From positions 1 to 61,284 of IMG/VR virus record IMGVR_UViG_3300031857_000179: 61,284 nucleotides of DNA; one strand, 5' to 3'. Shown piece by piece: positions 39,427 through 48,649 of this stretch. This DNA comes from a virus. Under the pieces are notes generated by a model. The model was not told where the DNA came from, made no database searches, and was given only the letters and a program-made list of their open reading frames with translations. The translations under genes and the position numbers were made by a program. Each line of letters starts with the position of its first letter. Within the stretch, counting starts at the first letter, position 1.

Positions 39427-41101
39427 AAACTCTTCCAACAATTTCTTCAAATGCTACACCAGTGCGAACAGCGGTAAAATTCAATTGAATGAAGTTGATA
39501 GAACGAGCGGGTTTGATGTAAATATCGCCAACAAATTGATTCTGGTCAATAACTTCTGCTGTATTATTTGTAGTATCAGCAACAACACGGTAATCATAGA
39601 TGCCGCGGCGACCTTGTACATCACGCAAGAATGGTTCTACAATATTAACAAAAGCGGCTCTTGTAAATTCGTCATTGAATTCAAACAATGAAGAACGGGC
39701 TGCCTTAGCAATAGATTTTTCTAGAACGATAAACAAGCGGCGAACGTTGATTCTATCAAATGCACTTGGGCGATTCAATAGAGTTTTGTCTCCGTATAGT
39801 ATTGTGCCTTCGCCTGGGAATGTAACAACTGAATTTACACCAGCTTTGTACAATTCATCACGTTGAGCCTTAGTTGGGTTCCAAGCAAGTCTAACAACGT
39901 TCTTGATAACACCACGATTTAGACCAGCTGGTGAGAACCATGGATCACGCTCATTATCAGTACGAACACATAGACCAGCAATATCGCCGTTCAATGGTAC
40001 CCAACGATATACATCGTTGTACTTGTCATATTGATACTTGTAGCCAGAATCCATAACTGCGTATGAAGACTTGGTATATGTACCTGCTGTGGCAATTACT
40101 GTTGTAGATACTGAACCAGAATTGTTTACAACATCGTCTTGTTCAGGCGAAACAAATACCATACAATCTTTGCGTGTTTCAGCCAGTGCGATTAGATGGT
40201 TTGGCGTATTTGAGCCAATTGTAGCACCTGCCATCAATAGAGAAACATCTACCGCATCAGGATTTGCAAATTTGTCATATGCCGTGTTTATGTTAGCTGC
40301 GGTTGGTGTATCATCAACACCGCCGGAAAAATCTGTTGCAACCGCAGTAGATATAACATTATATGAAACTGCACCAGTTGCAGCCGTGCCCCAGTTTGAA
40401 TTTGTGTTGGCGGCATGACCTCCCCACCAAATGTATTTGGATCTAGAGTTTAAAACGTCTTTATAATAATTGCTTGAGCCATCTGAATTCTTAGCATCGC
40501 TTGCTTTAGAAACATAACCCCATTTTTCAAGAATTGTGTTGGCAGTACCAGAAATTTTACCAGTTTTATCAATAACAATAATGTGTAATTCATCATTTGT
40601 TGAACCACGTTGAGAGGCATACGTTGAAGTTGCTGGTGCAGAATCAAATTCTGCTTTATATGAATTCCAACCTGTGTATGAAGAACTGTCCGCCATTTCA
40701 ACACGAATAGAATTACCTAATTCGCCCGCCCACTTAGCGTGGAATGCAATACTGCTGTTTGCAGAATGATTTTGTTGGTAGTCTGTTTCATTTTCAATCA
40801 ATACTGTGTTTGCTGTATTTGAAGATGCATTTTTAGCGCCTGCTCCAACAGCACGTACAATTCTTAAGTCGCTTCCATATGATAGGAAGTTGGCTGCGGT
40901 AAAGAATGTCTGGAATGTATTTGCGTCTGGTTTGCCGAATCTATCTACAAGTTGCGTTTCGTTGCTAATGATAGTAATTTCATTAGCTGGACCCCATGTA
41001 AAAGCGCCGGCTAAACCACCAATCGTAGTTGCAACAGAAGGAACAACTGTTGTCAAATCTACTTCGGAGATATTAACTCCTGGTGATAATTGGAAAGCCA
41101 T
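39425..41101 (-). CDS. 18: Tail sheath protein gp18
   Basis: A 558-aa contractile sheath subunit. AFQLSPGVNISEVDLTTVVP and AGAFTWGPANEITIISNETQ at the N-terminus, RDPWFSPAGLNRGVIKNVV, INVRRLFIVLEKSIAKAARS and GDIYIKPARSINFIQLNFTA near the C-terminus are conserved gp18 segments. It is shorter than T4 gp18 (659 aa), with differences in the variable outer domains. It lies upstream of gp19. Confidence 0.97.
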   Translation of the reverse strand: MAFQLSPGVNISEVDLTTVVPSVATTIGGLAGAFTWGPANEITIISNETQLVDRFGKPDANTFQTFFTAANFLSYGSDLRIVRAVGAGAKNASSNTANTVLIENETDYQQNHSANSSIAFHAKWAGELGNSIRVEMADSSSYTGWNSYKAEFDSAPATSTYASQRGSTNDELHIIVIDKTGKISGTANTILEKWGYVSKASDAKNSDGSSNYYKDVLNSRSKYIWWGGHAANTNSNWGTAATGAVSYNVISTAVATDFSGGVDDTPTAANINTAYDKFANPDAVDVSLLMAGATIGSNTPNHLIALAETRKDCMVFVSPEQDDVVNNSGSVSTTVIATAGTYTKSSYAVMDSGYKYQYDKYNDVYRWVPLNGDIAGLCVRTDNERDPWFSPAGLNRGVIKNVVRLAWNPTKAQRDELYKAGVNSVVTFPGEGTILYGDKTLLNRPSAFDRINVRRLFIVLEKSIAKAARSSLFEFNDEFTRAAFVNIVEPFLRDVQGRRGIYDYRVVADTTNNTAEVIDQNQFVGDIYIKPARSINFIQLNFTAVRTGVAFEEIVGRV

Positions 41102-41145
41102 TTTGTGTTCTCCTTTTTTTTATTATAGAACTAAATCGTATTATC

Positions 41146-41153
41146 TATTTATG
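41146..41153 (-). promoter_or_regulatory. Late promoter variant (CATAAATA) of gp18
   Basis: The minus strand reads CATAAATA, one base from the T4 consensus, between gp17 and gp18. Confidence 0.6.
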
Positions 41154-41156
41154 TTT

Positions 41157-42791
41157 TTATAAAGTTGACGATATATAACCCTTGCGCTTTGCTGCCGTCC
41201 AAAGGTCTTCTCCGTCAAAATGTTTTTCTTCTTCTAAGCCGTCATCCAAAATACCTATTGGTAACATTTCTTCTTCCATTTGAAGGTGTCGTTCTTCCAA
41301 AAGTCTTTGTCTAACATCGGAATTTGTTATTTCCTTGAAGAAACTTTGTGCTGTCAACCATGAAAAAAGTACCAAAGTCATCACAATATCATCATTGTTG
41401 CCCTCTTCGGCTTTATAAGAATCTTTATCTCTTACAAAGGTATTTAGCTCCGCGATGGTGTCAAAGTCTGTAGTGGTAAGTTTGTCAGTTTCTATCAACG
41501 TTTTCAGATTGGAACAGCCAATCTTTTTGACTGTCTTGGATGTTTTAACACCATAGGCTGCACCTTTCTTGAAACCACTGGCAATATGTTGACCCTTAAT
41601 GTCGTGGCTTTCAATACGAAAGATGTTTTCATACTCCAAATCATAATGTAAAATGTCAACCACTTGTTGCCCAACGCTATTAGTTTCTACCAATATCCAA
41701 GCACGATTGTATCTGTTAGCAAGATTATAAACATATGTTGGAAAGATGAAAGCTGATAGTTTATTATCCCTAAACTTAGCTACATGTTTGTATGGTATTT
41801 CGGTAACGTCAATAATTGAGCATACCGAATAGTCTAGTCCAACACCTTCCGCACAATCCACAATAGCCATGTAAGTATGACCCGGTTTTGGTGCTTCGTA
41901 AATATCTAAGTATTCTTCTTTCTCTGCTGGATTATTAAACGCAAGCATCTTTAGTTTAGCACCAGGAATCAATGTAGCAGAAGAACCAATGAACTCGGTT
42001 TCAAACTCCTGCCTAAACTGTTCTTCACTGGTGTTTCTAATCGTTTCTTCACGCCAGGTTGCATCTCTTCCTGGCACCATAGACCAATGAACTTCAAATG
42101 GCACATATAATGAACGCTGTTCAACGGCATCTGTCCACATTTTGTAAAACTGATTCAATCCATGTGGCGTTGAAACGATAATAACTTTTGTGGTTTTACC
42201 AGACGAGATTACCGGATAAGTGGAAGTAAAGAATTCGGCTGCAATGTTTTGTGGAACGAAAGCAAACTCATCCAAGAATACTAAATTGTATGTTCCTCCA
42301 CGAACACCAGATGCATTTGTTGCGTAAGCTGAAATCTCAGAACCATTCTCAAGAACGATGTTTCCTTTGTTCCATTCCATAATGCCTTGTTGCATCCACA
42401 ATGGAAGATATTCATAGGAGTATTTGATGCGACCAAGAATGTCACGGGCTAAGTCGCCTTTGTTTGCTAAAATTGCAATCTTGTAGTCATCCGAAAACAA
42501 AACAGCCCAAAGCATATAACCTGCTGTTGTGGTTGTTTTACCAACTTGTCGTGGCATCTTAGCAATAGAGAAACGATTGCTGTGGAAACCACGAACCATC
42601 TCCTCTTGAAAGTTCCACATATCAAAAGGAATTAAACCCAAGTCTACGTTAACAATCTTTACATAATTTTTAATGAAGTAGACTGGATCTTTAATGCACC
42701 GAGTAATCTCAATCAGCTGGTCATTGGTATACTCTACTTGTACGCCAGACCGCTTTAACTTTGGATTACCTAAATAACCACCGATTGACAT
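41157..42791 (-). CDS. 17: Terminase large subunit gp17
   Basis: A 544-aa packaging motor. IAKMPRQVGKTTTTAGYMLW is the ATPase Walker A; YNLVFLDEFAFVPQNIAAEF is Walker B with the catalytic Glu; IIVSTPHGLNQFYKMW is the coupling motif. The nuclease domain has YMAIVDCAEGVGLDYSVCSI and later GNNDDIVMTLVLFSWLT. It translocates and cuts concatemeric DNA. Its ATG shares a base with the stop of the Dps-like gene. Confidence 0.97.
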   Translation of the reverse strand: MSIGGYLGNPKLKRSGVQVEYTNDQLIEITRCIKDPVYFIKNYVKIVNVDLGLIPFDMWNFQEEMVRGFHSNRFSIAKMPRQVGKTTTTAGYMLWAVLFSDDYKIAILANKGDLARDILGRIKYSYEYLPLWMQQGIMEWNKGNIVLENGSEISAYATNASGVRGGTYNLVFLDEFAFVPQNIAAEFFTSTYPVISSGKTTKVIIVSTPHGLNQFYKMWTDAVEQRSLYVPFEVHWSMVPGRDATWREETIRNTSEEQFRQEFETEFIGSSATLIPGAKLKMLAFNNPAEKEEYLDIYEAPKPGHTYMAIVDCAEGVGLDYSVCSIIDVTEIPYKHVAKFRDNKLSAFIFPTYVYNLANRYNRAWILVETNSVGQQVVDILHYDLEYENIFRIESHDIKGQHIASGFKKGAAYGVKTSKTVKKIGCSNLKTLIETDKLTTTDFDTIAELNTFVRDKDSYKAEEGNNDDIVMTLVLFSWLTAQSFFKEITNSDVRQRLLEERHLQMEEEMLPIGILDDGLEEEKHFDGEDLWTAAKRKGYISSTL

Positions 42792-43225
42792 TATTTAATA
42801 ATACTTCTTAACATCCATGCTTTCTTTTGGTGAGCACCCAAAAGGTCTTGCAAGAAGTTACCGATTGCTGGCTCATCGGCTTGTTCGGCTGCAACAATAC
42901 CAGCACGGAGATGTATAATGAATCTATCGTTATCACGCTTCAATTCAGTCATCATAGCAAGTGCCATAGGAATGTTTTGTGATTCTTCTAAGTCAGCTAA
43001 TTCCAACATTCTTTCTAATGATCCTGGAGCATAACTATCTAATTGACGGATGTGTTCCGCAATAGGGTCGTTTTGATTGAAAACTTCGGTGTAGAATCCA
43101 TTGAGAAAATCGTGATATTGTGGAAAATTAGCCCCCTCAATATTCCAATGGAAGCCATGCGATTTTAGATACAGAGCAAAATTGGTACCCAAGATTACTT
43201 TTAGTTGTTGAATTAGTTGTTCCAT
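42791..43225 (-). CDS. Dps/ferritin-like protein
   Basis: A 144-aa four-helix protein. YLKSHGFHWNIEGANFPQYH followed by FLNGFYTEVFNQNDPIAEHI supplies the His, His, Asp and Glu residues of the inter-subunit Dps ferroxidase site; later helices match the Dps layout. Dps proteins bind DNA non-specifically, store iron and protect from peroxide. It lies between terminase subunits gp16 and gp17, so it is late-expressed. It might protect DNA during packaging or travel in the virion; both ideas are inference. Confidence 0.82.
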   Translation of the reverse strand: MEQLIQQLKVILGTNFALYLKSHGFHWNIEGANFPQYHDFLNGFYTEVFNQNDPIAEHIRQLDSYAPGSLERMLELADLEESQNIPMALAMMTELKRDNDRFIIHLRAGIVAAEQADEPAIGNFLQDLLGAHQKKAWMLRSIIK

Positions 43226-43226
43226 T

Positions 43227-43610
43227 TTATCCTACTTGTTTAATTTGTTTAATTAAATCTCTTGTTGAGCCTACAAATACCGCTTTGTCTACATTCACTA
43301 CAGTGTGTTCTTTAACTGGTGACAAATCTCTTTTTCTCTTTTGCAACTCAAGTAAATCTTTATTAATGTCAGACATATTTTTAATTAGCGTGGCTGCAAC
43401 TTCATATGCTCTTGGATGATCCGTTGCTTTTGCTACCATAAGAATATTGTCTACAGCAACTCTACCTTTTTCTGCTAACTCACGAATATTATTTCTTGCA
43501 AATTCAAAATCCGAATCCACATCTGTTGGAACAATTTCAACTATAGAAGATTCGTCTTCTGCTAGTGGTTGAACTCCAAAGATGTTGGATAGATTTTCAT
43601 TAGTTTTCAA
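43227..43610 (-). CDS. 16: Terminase small subunit gp16
   Basis: About 127 aa. KTNENLSNIFGVQPLAEDES at the start and FEFARNNIRELAEKGRVAVD, then HPRAYEVAATLIKNMSDINK and LLELQKRKRDL match gp16 of T4-like phages. It recognises DNA and stimulates gp17. The start is probably the TTG at 43610, which overlaps the stop of the upstream gene and has AAGG at proper distance; a longer TTG reading from 43637 lies inside that gene. Confidence 0.88.
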   Translation of the reverse strand: MKTNENLSNIFGVQPLAEDESSIVEIVPTDVDSDFEFARNNIRELAEKGRVAVDNILMVAKATDHPRAYEVAATLIKNMSDINKDLLELQKRKRDLSPVKEHTVVNVDKAVFVGSTRDLIKQIKQVG

Positions 43611-44425
43611 TCTACACCTTGCCCTTTGATATACCAAGTATTTCCACTAACATACAATAGTGTAGCCCAACCACGAGGATACACATTTGCATATCCTCTT
43701 ACTGTAGAATTGTTAGCAACATAAAGAGTAACATCATTTGAGGTTGCAACATTAATTTTTCCAGTGCCATTAAGAACAATATCAATTACTGTGCCCGTTG
43801 GCCATGCAACAACGCCAGCGTTTGGAATTGTAATTGTTTGAATTTGTGTATTTGTGCTATAGATATGTTTTCCACGATCTGTCAACTGCAATGTGTAATC
43901 TTGTATTTGAATATTTTGTGATATATTCAATGCAGTATTAGCGGCTGTGTATGCACTATTAGCTTGATTGAATGCATTGTTAATATTATTAGTTAATATA
44001 ATAACACTTGCTCCAACATTGGCTGCCCTCGCCGCAATTTCTACGCCTACGTTTGCTTGTCCAGCTAAAGCGGCCGCACCAGTATTAGCTTGATATCCGG
44101 AAGTTACAGCGATAATACTAGCACCTACGTTTGCTTGTCCAGAGGCTACATCAGCAATTCTGCCAGCTCCTACGTTTGCTTGTCCAGCTAAAGCGGCTGC
44201 ACCAGTATTAGCTTGATAGGCTGATGTTACCGTAATAAGACCTGCGCCTACGTTTGCCAGTGAAGCAACATCAGTAGCAAATGTTGAATCAAGATGTGTT
44301 GTTAATGATAACAGTGATATAGTGTTTGATGTTCCGCTTGCTGTGTTGGAAATTCCAAATATAACATTTGCTGGTATATTTCCAACACCAGAGATAGCGG
44401 TTAATTGAGATAGCTTTTTTGCCAT
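43607..44425 (-). CDS. Repeat-containing virion protein in the terminase-neck operon
   Basis: A 272-aa protein starting MAKKLSQLTAISGVGNIPAN. The centre is built of repeats of the type QANVGAGLITVTSAYQANTG and QANVGASIIAVTS, rich in Ala, Asn and Val, likely a trimeric beta-helix or coiled rod. The C-terminal domain (YTLQLTDRGKHIYSTNTQIQ, later WATLLYVSGNTWYIKGQG) resembles fibre-tip domains of aquatic phages. The repeats are shared with the fibre protein at 57700. It may be a head or neck fibre. Confidence 0.75.
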   Translation of the reverse strand: MAKKLSQLTAISGVGNIPANVIFGISNTASGTSNTISLLSLTTHLDSTFATDVASLANVGAGLITVTSAYQANTGAAALAGQANVGAGRIADVASGQANVGASIIAVTSGYQANTGAAALAGQANVGVEIAARAANVGASVIILTNNINNAFNQANSAYTAANTALNISQNIQIQDYTLQLTDRGKHIYSTNTQIQTITIPNAGVVAWPTGTVIDIVLNGTGKINVATSNDVTLYVANNSTVRGYANVYPRGWATLLYVSGNTWYIKGQGVD

Positions 44426-44439
44426 TTAGACTTCCTATT

Positions 44440-45441
44440 TTAAGTCAAAGTACTTGGAAATTCTGTAATCGTTTCTGTGAATCCAAAATCTTCATCCGAG
44501 TTTGCTGATACTGGATCTGGTACAGTTACAATTGCAACTGTTTTTAATGGATTCAAATCTACGGTATTTATTGTATATGTAGCATTAGAATAATCACCAA
44601 CAATTACATCATCTTCTTCAAGCAAATCATTTAAGTCCGACACAACTAATGTGCCACCGCTATTATTTGCAAAGTATACAACAGTTCCTGTTTTGTTTTT
44701 GGATGAACTTCTAACAACTTCGCCCGTAACTAAAACACCAGAACCATTAGCATAATCAACGTATACTTTTTGTGATAGGGTGCTTCTTGAATCTGTGTAG
44801 ATATTTGTATTTGCTTGTTCAATTAAACCAACTGTGCTTACTGGTGGGAAGATATATCCTTTTACTGTAAAAGATAAGTTCCAAATTATAAGTCTAGTCG
44901 TAGACATGTCGCCTTCATACTCTGTTTGTGGTGTCACAGAATTAAGAATAACTGGCATATCATATTTTCTACCTAATGAAGGTATTAAATCCACAGTCAC
45001 AGTAAAGTCTGGTGTGAAGTATGGCAATATCTGTTCAAGAATTTGTGTACCATCTTCTGTATTCCTAACATAGATAGCTAACTCAAATTCAAAGTTGTAT
45101 GGTATTGGTGCATACTGTGATGATACTGCACCTGTTGTAGCATTCGTGGAATAGTTTCTGTTTATAGTATTAAATTTTCTGGATGAATCATATTCTAATC
45201 CAACCAAATCAAAAGAAATTCTGGGTACATATGTCGCAATGGATTTTGTTAGTGTTGGATCAGATACTAGTCGTGTAACATATTTTTCTTTAGCACCATA
45301 AGAAAGAGGAACACGCATTCTCTCATGCTCAATTGTTCCAGCTTTATTGTATCTTACCAATAACAAGTCATTGAATAGTGTGCCAAAAGCAACTACTACT
45401 TTACGAATTGTTCTATTGTAAAAATGAGAATTATTTAACAT
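44440..45441 (-). CDS. 15: Tail completion and sheath stabiliser protein gp15
   Basis: A 333-aa protein. MLNNSHFYNRTIRKVVVAFG, TLFNDLLLVRY, ERMRVPLSYGAKEKYVTRLV and VPRISFDLVGLEYDSSRKFN are near-universal gp15 segments. It caps the tail tube and joins head and tail. The protein carries a C-terminal extension after the core (from about residue 215, STLSQKVYVDYANGSG onwards). It overlaps gp14 by one base. Confidence 0.96.
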   Translation of the reverse strand: MLNNSHFYNRTIRKVVVAFGTLFNDLLLVRYNKAGTIEHERMRVPLSYGAKEKYVTRLVSDPTLTKSIATYVPRISFDLVGLEYDSSRKFNTINRNYSTNATTGAVSSQYAPIPYNFEFELAIYVRNTEDGTQILEQILPYFTPDFTVTVDLIPSLGRKYDMPVILNSVTPQTEYEGDMSTTRLIIWNLSFTVKGYIFPPVSTVGLIEQANTNIYTDSRSTLSQKVYVDYANGSGVLVTGEVVRSSSKNKTGTVVYFANNSGGTLVVSDLNDLLEEDDVIVGDYSNATYTINTVDLNPLKTVAIVTVPDPVSANSDEDFGFTETITEFPSTLT

Positions 45442-46349
45442 CAGGCTTCACCAAAAGGATTGTGTTCTGTGAAATCTAATATTCCATCAGATTCAGTTTC
45501 TATTCTAACATTGTCTGCGATATCTTCAAATAAGTTATTACCAACTTGTGAGTCATCATTGTAAGATAATGCGCTTCTCAATGCATTACTTGTGTTGCCG
45601 CGAACATTACCTGTAGCAAAAGAACCTTGCACACGAATAATGTTAACCGATGAGTGTGCGCTATAAGAATGAACAATAGCTTGTGCGTTTGCTGTTGCTA
45701 ATGAAGAACCTTGATATATGATTTCTCCAGGAACAAAAGAACCAGTACTTGCTGGAAATACTGTTGTGTTTGCTAGAGGTAAAGTTGCACGTTTGTAACT
45801 ATCAAATATCTGGTCATCAATTTCATCAACACCAGTGGAAATAATTTCTTCACTAAAGACAAATTGTTTTAGTTTCAATGCATACACATAGACATTGCCA
45901 CCACGACCACGACCTAGTGTGTAGAACATTGCTTGATTATTTTCATGTTCTACAAACGATATCTCAAAGAAGTTTTTCAATAGAGGAATGTAGACTAAAT
46001 CGCCTTCTCTTGGTCTAGTCAAAGTTGTGCCCATGGAAGCAAATCTTCTCCGTGACATTAGTAGAGTTACCTCATCCCTAATCTCTAAGCCAAACTTTGA
46101 TATGAAATCGCCTTCGCCATCCATTCCACTAACATTTTCCAGATACATTTCAATTCCGTAAGCACTACGAAACTCTTTTAGGGTGTCTTCACCATAGAGC
46201 ATATCCACTTGGTCTCTTGTCGTTTGTGGTAGATAATAAACATCCATGCCATGAATTTGCATAGCTTCAATCACCAAATCTTCTACCAGCAATTGCTCAC
46301 TGGTTATTTGGTGTTGTGGAAAATTATTAAAATAGAAGTTCGTAGACAT
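45441..46349 (-). CDS. 14: Neck protein gp14
   Basis: A 302-aa protein. FPQHQITSEQLLVEDLVIEA, MQIHGMDVYYLPQT, TLKEFRSAYGIEMYLENVSG and KFGLEIRDEVTLLMSRRRF match gp14. With gp13 it completes the filled head before tail joining. A beta-rich insert (GEIIYQGSSLATANAQAIVH) lies in the C-terminal half, followed by the conserved end with NLFEDIADNVRIETES. Confidence 0.95.
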   Translation of the reverse strand: MSTNFYFNNFPQHQITSEQLLVEDLVIEAMQIHGMDVYYLPQTTRDQVDMLYGEDTLKEFRSAYGIEMYLENVSGMDGEGDFISKFGLEIRDEVTLLMSRRRFASMGTTLTRPREGDLVYIPLLKNFFEISFVEHENNQAMFYTLGRGRGGNVYVYALKLKQFVFSEEIISTGVDEIDDQIFDSYKRATLPLANTTVFPASTGSFVPGEIIYQGSSLATANAQAIVHSYSAHSSVNIIRVQGSFATGNVRGNTSNALRSALSYNDDSQVGNNLFEDIADNVRIETESDGILDFTEHNPFGEA

Positions 46350-46350
46350 T

Positions 46351-47307
46351 TTATCCTACAAAGATTTCACTAGGCATACTGCTGATGGTATACATTTCTT
46401 CTTCTAGTTTATCCAACTCAGTTTGTGCTTCTTGCATAATTCTTGGACCATCTAGTGTTACACCGCCAGGCATTTGAATGCCAGCAAACTTTGAAAGATT
46501 GGTACCCCATTGATATTTAATTTTAGCTGTAGCGTAGTTCTTCAAAAACTTATCATTCCAAACATCCGTAACGCCGGCTTTTGTTGCTGTGTTAGCTGTA
46601 ATGTTTGTCGTTAAACTACTTGCAATAGTAATACTTGTTGGAGAATTGATTGTACGAATCTGAACTTCTTGACCACTAGATAGTGTGATAATGTCGTTTT
46701 CAATAACTTCTTGGTCAAAAATTGTTCCGGTTCCAGTAATAGTATTGCTTGTTGTTGTGCCCGTCAAAGTGCCTGTCAAAGTAACTGTATCTGGGCGCAT
46801 TGCACGATAGCATTCCACAACAACATACTGACCAACTTGTAAGTCTCTAGACCAATCAATGTCTAAGAAAATTCTATTTTGTTTACGATTAAATCTGAAC
46901 AATGGTGTACCAGAGAACAACAGATTCAATGTACGAATGTGTTGCATGGTAATTTCATATGAAACATACGACACAGATGTGAAGTCATACAAATCATGCA
47001 AACGCAACTGATAGCGCAAGTCAAACATATTGACTGAGGAAGATGACTGGTCAAACGGTATGATTCCAGTAACAAAAATTACTGGATCTGGGCAATAAAT
47101 CCATCTGCGGTCAATATCAGCTTGAGTGATTTGATGCTTCAGGTACATTTGTTCGCAACCATCAAAATGATAGTCTTCAAAGAATTGTAGTGCATCATCA
47201 ATTCTGTCTTCAACTTGGTCATCATCCACGTTGATTTGGATTACTGGATGACCCAATCTGCGTAGGCAGTAGTCTTTGAATGTCGCTCTAGTTGTGGGTT
47301 TAGCCAT
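46351..47307 (-). CDS. 13: Neck protein gp13 with an inserted beta domain
   Basis: A 318-aa protein. FKDYCLRRLGHPVIQINVDD, DDALQFFEDYHFDGCEQMYL, VGQYVVVECYRAM and, after an insert, YATAKIKYQWGTNLSKFAGI and MPGGVTLDGPRIMQEAQTEL are gp13 segments. Residues about 174-246 (LTGTLTGTTTSNTITGTGTI onwards, with TSITIASSL) form an extra small beta domain interrupting the conserved sequence. A late promoter lies 26 bases upstream. Confidence 0.94.
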   Translation of the reverse strand: MAKPTTRATFKDYCLRRLGHPVIQINVDDDQVEDRIDDALQFFEDYHFDGCEQMYLKHQITQADIDRRWIYCPDPVIFVTGIIPFDQSSSSVNMFDLRYQLRLHDLYDFTSVSYVSYEITMQHIRTLNLLFSGTPLFRFNRKQNRIFLDIDWSRDLQVGQYVVVECYRAMRPDTVTLTGTLTGTTTSNTITGTGTIFDQEVIENDIITLSSGQEVQIRTINSPTSITIASSLTTNITANTATKAGVTDVWNDKFLKNYATAKIKYQWGTNLSKFAGIQMPGGVTLDGPRIMQEAQTELDKLEEEMYTISSMPSEIFVG

Positions 47308-47333
47308 TTATAGTTCCCAATAGTTTTATTATC

Positions 47334-47341
47334 TATTTATA
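47334..47341 (-). promoter_or_regulatory. T4-type late promoter (TATAAATA) of gp13
   Basis: Exact TATAAATA on the minus strand, in the gap before gp13; it should drive gp13-gp14-gp15 and perhaps the terminase genes. Confidence 0.82.
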
Positions 47342-48092
47342 CTATCAAGGCACCAGTCTTGGAATCATATTTTTTATTAGGATCAAACCACTTAAATCTT
47401 TCCCACCCAGGCTCATTCTCAAGCACTCTTTTGCCTTGAGAATACACACCAATGTGCTCCACAAGATTACTTCCATCTTGATTTTTAAGAATGGCCATCT
47501 TCATTTTGTGTTGTTCTCTGAAGTATTTCATTACTGGATACTCAGCCAGATTGCAACCTTCAACTTCTTTCACCGGCTCTTTTGTTACCCAAACTGGATA
47601 TAATGATGCCATTGTCCAAAAATAGTCATCTCTAACATCATATCGGTACTCTCTAAAGAATTTATCTTCCCATGTGATTGCTGGCTTATTCAATTCAAAG
47701 TCGTACCATGGATTTCGTTTTAGATTGACTTGGCAGAAATCTTTATTTTCTTCTAAGAAATCTATCAGATTTTGTATTTTGATTGGCTCACCAAATACTA
47801 CATCGTCTTCATGGTGCCAGATATAGTCATAGTCTTGCGTAGCTAGATAATTCCATAACTCAGTCCAAGTTGGAGTTAGTCCTTTATTTACCTCATGTAA
47901 AACAACTTCATTGAAACCACTTCTTTTAGCCAAATCTATAATAAGATTATCATTCCTATCTTTTGGATAATCGTCTATGAATATACCATATACTTCATGG
48001 TCTCCAAAGTCAATATACTTTTGATGTGATTCTAAAGTTGGAATTAAGAATTCTGGTCTGTTTGTGGAAAAGATAACTCTGCATATTTTCAT
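47337..48092 (-). CDS. Glycosyltransferase, GT2-like
   Basis: A 251-aa protein. ICRVIFSTNRPEFLIPTLES is the GT2 N-terminal strand-loop, and YDYIWHHEDDVVFGEPIKIQ has the E-D-D acidic metal-binding motif. The C-terminal half (FFREYRYDVRDDYFWTMASL, later GVYSQGKRVLENEPGW) resembles phage-encoded versions. It lies between the neck genes and two oxygenase genes, an island that could modify virion proteins or host glycans. Confidence 0.75.
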   Translation of the reverse strand: MKICRVIFSTNRPEFLIPTLESHQKYIDFGDHEVYGIFIDDYPKDRNDNLIIDLAKRSGFNEVVLHEVNKGLTPTWTELWNYLATQDYDYIWHHEDDVVFGEPIKIQNLIDFLEENKDFCQVNLKRNPWYDFELNKPAITWEDKFFREYRYDVRDDYFWTMASLYPVWVTKEPVKEVEGCNLAEYPVMKYFREQHKMKMAILKNQDGSNLVEHIGVYSQGKRVLENEPGWERFKWFDPNKKYDSKTGALIV

Positions 48093-48093
48093 A

Positions 48094-48648
48094 TCAATAT
48101 TCTGTCGTTATGAAAAATAGTTGAAATAATCTACCATCTTCCTTGTCTTTACCAAAGTAATCTAAAGACATATGATAATTGTTTCCACGATACAACACTA
48201 ATCTGTTGTAAACATTTCCAACTCTATCAACAAGTTCCCACTTGGTCATGTCTTGTGTGACGCCAGATAAATCTGTGCCATCTTCCATCATACTACCAGT
48301 TTTTTTGTATCTGAATATTCCTGTGCCGCCAGATAGTGGAGCATCGGGAGTAAGATATAAAACACCTGCCCAAGTGTTATATGAATCAGCATGAATCCAA
48401 CTTCTATCCATTGAAGTTGTTAGTTGAAAACTTCCTGTATAGCCATCGTTTGCTTGCCAGTCCGTAACATTTCCAGATACATCTTGGAGTATTTTTTGTA
48501 TGGTTTCTTTTGTGCTTTCATTGATAAAAGTTTTTGTTCTAGTGCCCGGCCAATTGCCAGTAACATCAAACTCTTGTGCTAAAGCAAACTCTCTCACATC
48601 ATTTGGATTATTATAGAACTCATCAATCACAATCATATTAGTTTTCAT
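48094..48648 (-). CDS. 2OG-Fe(II) oxygenase-like protein (DUF6445 type)
   Basis: A 184-aa protein. RSWIHADSYNTWAGVLYLTP gives H-x-D, NRLVLYRGNNYHMSLDYFG gives the distal His and DGRLFQLFFI the 2OG-binding Arg, the order of a double-stranded beta-helix dioxygenase. The N-terminus MIVIDEFYNNPNDVREFALA is typical of the DUF6445 family. Substrate is unknown. It follows another oxygenase by one base. Confidence 0.75.
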   Translation of the reverse strand: MKTNMIVIDEFYNNPNDVREFALAQEFDVTGNWPGTRTKTFINESTKETIQKILQDVSGNVTDWQANDGYTGSFQLTTSMDRSWIHADSYNTWAGVLYLTPDAPLSGGTGIFRYKKTGSMMEDGTDLSGVTQDMTKWELVDRVGNVYNRLVLYRGNNYHMSLDYFGKDKEDGRLFQLFFITTEY

Positions 48649-48649
48649 A

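Noticed and set aside
44031-44260. Dispersed direct repeats as a mobile element signature
   Set aside because: They encode repeated peptide units of a fibre-type protein; there are no terminal inverted repeats or transposase.
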